DNA of 8,737 nt from JBCCBI01 sp039034155 (lineage in GTDB: Bacteria; Deinococcota; Deinococci; Deinococcales; Trueperaceae), in NCBI GenBank assembly GCA_039034155.1, contig JBCCBI010000237.1, positions 1 through 8,737 on the forward strand, written 5' to 3'. Of this stretch, positions 5,671 to 8,737 are shown in pieces (within the stretch, counting starts at the first letter, position 1; each line of letters begins with the position of its first letter). Under the pieces are notes generated by a model. The model was not told the origin of the DNA and ran no database searches. It was given only the letters and a program-made list of their open reading frames with translations. The position numbers were made by a program, and so were the translations under genes.

Positions 5671-8070
5671 ATGAGCATCGCAGAGATTTTTGAAACGATG
5701 GATTACGGGCCCGCACCGGAGAGTTCAGGGGTTGCTGAAGCGTGGCTCGAGCAACACGGTCACACCTTCAAATGCTTTATCGGTGGCAAATGGACGCGCA
5801 GTAAAAACGCCACCAGCTTTGAAACGGTCAATCCAGCCAATAAACAAGTGCTAGCCCGCATCACTCAAGGCACGGCTAAAGATGTAGATAATGCTGTGGC
5901 TGCTGCTAACAAAGCCCAAGCAGAGTGGGCTGCGTTATCTGGTCAAGCACGCGCTCGCTATTTATATGCCCTCGCCCGGCACATTCAAAAACACTCGAGG
6001 CTCTTCGCCGTCCTAGACACCCTCGACAACGGCAAGCCTATCCGCGAAACACGAGATATTGACATTCCATTGGTCGCCCGGCACTTTTATCATCATGCGG
6101 GGTGGGCAAGTTTAATTGCAGAAACCTTCCCCGACTACGTGCCTGTGGGCGTCATCGGTCAAGTTATCCCTTGGAATTTTCCCTTGCTGATGCTGGCATG
6201 GAAAGTTGCGCCAGCGCTAGCAGCGGGGAATACCGTTGTCCTCAAACCCGCTGAATTTACGCCTTTGACAGCCTTACTTTTTGCAGACGTCTGTAAAGAA
6301 GTGGGCTTACCCGCTGGCGTGTTTAATGTGGTGACGGGGGACGGACGCACGGGTGAAGCGCTCGTAAATCATGCGGATGTCAACAAAATTGCCTTCACAG
6401 GTTCAACTGAGGTTGGCAAGCGCATCCGCGAGCAGACAGCGGGAAGCGGCAAGCATTTATCCCTCGAATTAGGTGGTAAGTCGCCGTTTATCGTCTTTGA
6501 TGATGCTGATTTAGACAGTGCCGTTGAGGGCGTGGTGGATGCTATTTGGTTTAACCAAGGTGAGGTCTGTTGCGCTGGCTCGAGGCTGCTTGTCCAAGAA
6601 TCGGTTGCAGACACCCTCACCCAGAAGTTGCGGGCGCGGCTCGAGACGCTGCGAATTGGTTCTCCACTCGACAAAGCTATTGACATTGGCGCAGTGGTAG
6701 CAGCGGTGCAGCTCGAGCGCATCGAAAGCCTTGTTGCCCAAGGCATTAGCGAGGGTGCAACGTGCTACCAACCCTCATGGAATGTTCCCGAGGGCGGCTA
6801 CTTTTACCCGCCAACGTTGCTTACAGACGTTGAACCTGCGTCCACCGTTGCTCAAGTAGAAATTTTTGGCCCCGTTGTCACCATGATGACCTTCCGCACG
6901 CCAGTTGAGGCCGTGGAACTTGCCAACAACACCCGTTACGGCCTTGCAGCCAGCGTTTGGAGTGAAAACCTCAATTTGGCTTTAGATATTGCGCCCAAAC
7001 TCAAAGCGGGCGTGGTTTGGGTCAACAGCACCAATCAGTTTGATGCTGCCGCTGGTTTTGGCGGCTACCGCGAAAGTGGCTTTGGACGTGAAGGCGGCAA
7101 AGAGGGCATGACCGAATACCTTACGCCAGCCTGGTTGTCTCATACACCAGCGGAACCTAATGATGTCGCACCTGTAACCCATTCGCCCTTGCCCGGTAGT
7201 TCAGCTGAGGCAGGTGACCCACTCGCTATTAACCGCACCGCTAAGCTCTACATTGGCGGCAAACAGGCCCGGCCAGATGGTGGCTACAGCTACCCTGTCG
7301 TAAACCTAGACGGCACCCACATTGGCGATGCTAGCGACGGCAACCGCAAAGACATTCGCAATGCTGTTGAAGCTGCTCGTAAAGCATCAGGCTGGAGTAA
7401 CGCTACCGCCCACAACCGCGCGCAGGTGATGTACTACTTGGCTGAAAATTTAGCGGCTCGAGCAGGCGAATTCGCTAGCCGTCTTGCTGCCATGACTGGT
7501 ATGAAATCCAAGCAAGCTGCTAAAGAAGTTGAGGTGAGTCTCGAGCGCCTTTTCTACTATGCCGCTTGGGCAGACAAGTACGACGGTGCTGTCCACCACA
7601 CACCTGTACGCAACGTCACCCTTGCCATGCCTGAACCGCTCGGCGTACTGGGACTTGTCTGCAGTGACGACGCGCCGTTGTTACAAGCCATTTCACTGAT
7701 TGCCCCTGCTATCGCTATGGGTAACCGCGTGATCATTGTTCCCTCAGCGCGCTATCCATTGGCAGTGACTGACTTGTATCAAGTCCTAGAAACAAGTGAT
7801 GTCCCCGCTGGTGTGGTGAACATCGTCACAGGTGACAGCCTCAGCCTCACCAAAACTCTGGCTGAACACGACAATGTGGACGCACTTTGGTATATAGGAA
7901 GTAGCGCGGGGAGTGCTCTGGTTGAAAAAGCCTCCGCTAGCAACCTCAAGCAAACTTGGGTGAATTACGGTGCACCTCGTGATTGGTTGGACGGTCAACA
8001 AGGGCAAGGTGAGCTGTATTTGCGCAAAGCTACACAGGTTAAGAATATTTGGGTTCCGTATGGAGAGTAG
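5671..8070 (+). CDS. ALDH16-type two-domain aldehyde dehydrogenase
   Basis: NAD(P)-dependent oxidation of an aldehyde to the acid; from context the substrate is probably acetaldehyde made by DeoC. The 799-aa protein joins a full ALDH module (about 1-490), a proline-rich linker (about 491-520), and a second, incomplete ALDH-like domain (about 521-799). The first module has oxyanion Asn169 in IPWNFP, the cofactor loop FTGSTEVG (242-249), general base Glu266 in LELGGKSP, catalytic Cys300 in FNQGEVCCAGSR, and EIFGPV (397-402). The second repeats only the cofactor-binding part (WYIGSSAGSALV at 740-751 mirrors FTGSTEVG, and NYGAPRDW mirrors LELGGKSP) and has no catalytic Cys segment. This matches the ALDH16 family: human ALDH16A1, about 800 aa, lacks the catalytic Cys, while bacterial members keep it. 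The start has a good GAGG site (5660-5663, 7 nt spacing). Seven CTCGAG copies fall in all three codon phases. No clear terminator follows. Confidence 0.92.
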   Translation: MSIAEIFETMDYGPAPESSGVAEAWLEQHGHTFKCFIGGKWTRSKNATSFETVNPANKQVLARITQGTAKDVDNAVAAANKAQAEWAALSGQARARYLYALARHIQKHSRLFAVLDTLDNGKPIRETRDIDIPLVARHFYHHAGWASLIAETFPDYVPVGVIGQVIPWNFPLLMLAWKVAPALAAGNTVVLKPAEFTPLTALLFADVCKEVGLPAGVFNVVTGDGRTGEALVNHADVNKIAFTGSTEVGKRIREQTAGSGKHLSLELGGKSPFIVFDDADLDSAVEGVVDAIWFNQGEVCCAGSRLLVQESVADTLTQKLRARLETLRIGSPLDKAIDIGAVVAAVQLERIESLVAQGISEGATCYQPSWNVPEGGYFYPPTLLTDVEPASTVAQVEIFGPVVTMMTFRTPVEAVELANNTRYGLAASVWSENLNLALDIAPKLKAGVVWVNSTNQFDAAAGFGGYRESGFGREGGKEGMTEYLTPAWLSHTPAEPNDVAPVTHSPLPGSSAEAGDPLAINRTAKLYIGGKQARPDGGYSYPVVNLDGTHIGDASDGNRKDIRNAVEAARKASGWSNATAHNRAQVMYYLAENLAARAGEFASRLAAMTGMKSKQAAKEVEVSLERLFYYAAWADKYDGAVHHTPVRNVTLAMPEPLGVLGLVCSDDAPLLQAISLIAPAIAMGNRVIIVPSARYPLAVTDLYQVLETSDVPAGVVNIVTGDSLSLTKTLAEHDNVDALWYIGSSAGSALVEKASASNLKQTWVNYGAPRDWLDGQQGQGELYLRKATQVKNIWVPYGE

Positions 8071-8117
8071 CTGCAGATGTTAAAGATTGATGGTCAAAGC
8101 CTACATTCGTTTCTGTG

Positions 8118-8145
8118 ATTGGCAAAACATGCTAAAATTGCCAAT
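8118..8145 (+). promoter_or_regulatory. vapBC promoter with overlapping inverted repeat (likely autoregulatory operator)
   Basis: Perfect 8-bp arms ATTGGCAA (8118-8125) and TTGCCAAT (8138-8145) flank a 12-nt centre and abut the ATG at 8146. Inside lies an extended -10, TGC-TAAAAT (8130-8138), ending 7 nt before the ATG, so the message would be leaderless. AbrB-fold antitoxins commonly bind such dyads to repress their own operon. That this dyad is the operator is inferred from position. Confidence 0.55.
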
Positions 8146-8409
8146 ATGGAGACGGTGAAGCTTGATAAGTTTGGTAGAGTGCTGATTCCAAAATCCATGC
8201 GTGACAAGCTCAATGTGGATGCTGACCAAGATTTACAATTGTCCATTCAAGATGGTGCGTTTGTGCTTACACCTCAACGGTCTGCTGTGTTGAAGATAGT
8301 GGACGGTTTGCCGTTACTCGAGGTTGAGGCTGTGGTTGAGATTGAAGATGTTAATGACGCGATAGACCTTGTCAGAAGCGAACGTGATGAGCAGCTAAGT
8401 GGCTTATGA
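8146..8409 (+). CDS. vapB: AbrB/SpoVT-fold antitoxin, VapB type
   Basis: Antitoxin of 87 aa that would bind and neutralise the PIN-domain toxin encoded next and repress the operon. The swapped-hairpin AbrB fold covers about 1-45: METVKLDKFGRVLIPKSMRDKL is the family's usual opening with the GRVLIPK core, followed by GAFVLTPQ. The acidic C-terminal part (about 50-87) would wrap the toxin. A TTG at 8119 would add nine residues (MAKHAKIAN), but it sits inside the inverted repeat and the -10 box, so the ATG is preferred. The stop overlaps the toxin start (ATGA), typical of translationally coupled toxin-antitoxin pairs. One CTCGAG lies at 8317. Confidence 0.85.
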   Translation: METVKLDKFGRVLIPKSMRDKLNVDADQDLQLSIQDGAFVLTPQRSAVLKIVDGLPLLEVEAVVEIEDVNDAIDLVRSERDEQLSGL

Positions 8410-8737
8410 GCGTCTTGTTTGATACTTCGGCATTGGTTGCAGCGGTGACTGCGCAACACCCTGAACATCACGCCGCTCGAGGCTGTTTTATCAAACACGT
8501 ACAGGATGAAAATGACCAAGTTTGTATGAGCACCCATGCACTCGCTGAGTCATTTGCTGTTCTAACACGCATACCTAGGTGGCGTGTTAGTTCCGAACAA
8601 GCTAGGCAAATCATTGCTGGCATACATCCTCATGTGACGATTATTTCCTTAGATGAGGACGATTACATGTGGGCACTTGACCGTATGACATCTTTGAGGT
8701 TAGTGGGTGGTGCTATCTATGACCTCTTACACGCTCG
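8406..8737 (+). CDS. vapC: PIN-domain ribonuclease toxin, VapC type (3' end outside window)
   Basis: The ATG at 8406 overlaps the antitoxin stop by ATGA. The frame stays open for 110 complete codons to the window end, so the gene is partial only because of the edge; VapC proteins are usually about 130-140 aa. PIN-domain acidic residues are visible at the expected spacing: Asp6 in LFDTSALVA, Glu48 in HALAESFAVLTR and Asp106 in GGAIYDLLHA. The fourth acidic residue, normally in a TxD motif further on, lies beyond the window. VapC toxins are Mg2+-dependent endoribonucleases, often cutting initiator tRNA or rRNA; the target here cannot be read from sequence. Confidence 0.85.
   Translation, partial: MSVLFDTSALVAAVTAQHPEHHAARGCFIKHVQDENDQVCMSTHALAESFAVLTRIPRWRVSSEQARQIIAGIHPHVTIISLDEDDYMWALDRMTSLRLVGGAIYDLLHA

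Larger units (their letters stand above)
1307..8481. repeat. Dispersed palindrome CTCGAG / GCTCGAGC, 19 copies
   Basis: CTCGAG starts at 1307, 1321, 1647, 1747, 1968, 3435, 3663, 4320, 4794, 4965, 5746, 5994, 6579, 6640, 6712, 7457, 7540, 8317 and 8476. Seven copies are the full octamer GCTCGAGC (cores at 1968, 3435, 3663, 4965, 5746, 6712, 7457). Of the 17 coding copies, ten read Leu-Glu, four Ala-Arg phase and three Ser-Arg/Ser phase, so protein sequence does not explain them. None lies in fabF, in the acetyltransferase gene, or in 1974-3434. The pattern resembles a HIP1-like genome signature. Confidence 0.85.

Noticed and set aside
6159..6771. Several minus-strand open frames opposite the aldehyde dehydrogenase gene
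   Set aside because: They overlap the highly conserved catalytic part of the ALDH and show no recognisable domain; stop-free antisense frames are expected here.
8119..8121. TTG at 8119 as the vapB start
   Set aside because: It lies in the left arm of the inverted repeat and ahead of the -10; the ATG at 8146 starts at the canonical AbrB N-terminus.
1307..8481. CTCGAG copies as ends or cargo marks of a mobile element or CRISPR
   Set aside because: Spacing is irregular, copies lie inside conserved codons, and there are no flanking direct repeats, spacers or transposase.

Overview
The window carries seven protein-coding loci (one frameshifted, one cut by the right edge). Base composition is near 50% GC. 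Genes use a mix of Shine-Dalgarno and apparently leaderless starts, with TGnTAnnnT boxes 5-7 nt before the start codon. Together with an -AQ type signal peptide and the style of the FabF and VapBC proteins, this loosely suggests a Deinococcota-like (perhaps Trueperaceae-like) bacterium. That assignment is inference with low certainty; Chloroflexota or another phylum is possible.

Layout. 15-1271 (+): fabF, a 3-oxoacyl-ACP synthase II, closed by a strong 12-bp-stem terminator at 1301-1333. 1334-1634: a gene-poor stretch with a purine-rich tandem 16-mer and one 38-codon open frame. 1635-3041 (-): an exported UshA/5'-nucleotidase-type metallophosphoesterase. 3126-3895 (+): a DUF4184-type membrane protein split by a -1 frameshift at a four-unit tetranucleotide run. 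4014-8070 (+): a three-gene cluster of deoC (deoxyribose-phosphate aldolase, long animal-like type), a RimJ/RimL-type GNAT acetyltransferase, and a 799-aa ALDH16-type two-domain aldehyde dehydrogenase. 8146-8737 (+): a VapBC toxin-antitoxin pair, the toxin truncated at the window edge.

How they may work together. DeoC splits deoxyribose-5-phosphate into glyceraldehyde-3-phosphate and acetaldehyde, and the ALDH downstream would oxidise the acetaldehyde. The cluster therefore reads as deoxynucleoside catabolism. The exported phosphoesterase could release nucleosides outside the membrane, but its substrate-binding motifs are not standard. No nucleoside phosphorylase or phosphopentomutase is visible here.

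Most striking signal. The palindrome CTCGAG occurs 19 times (about 2 expected in a random sequence of this length) and its extended form GCTCGAGC occurs 7 times (about 0.13 expected). Copies lie in all three codon phases, on genes of both strands, and in both arms of the fabF terminator. This looks like a genome-wide palindromic signature analogous to the cyanobacterial HIP1 octamer. I did not recognise an entirely new gene system; the deoC/ALDH16 pairing, the palindrome and the frameshift repeat deserve the closest look.
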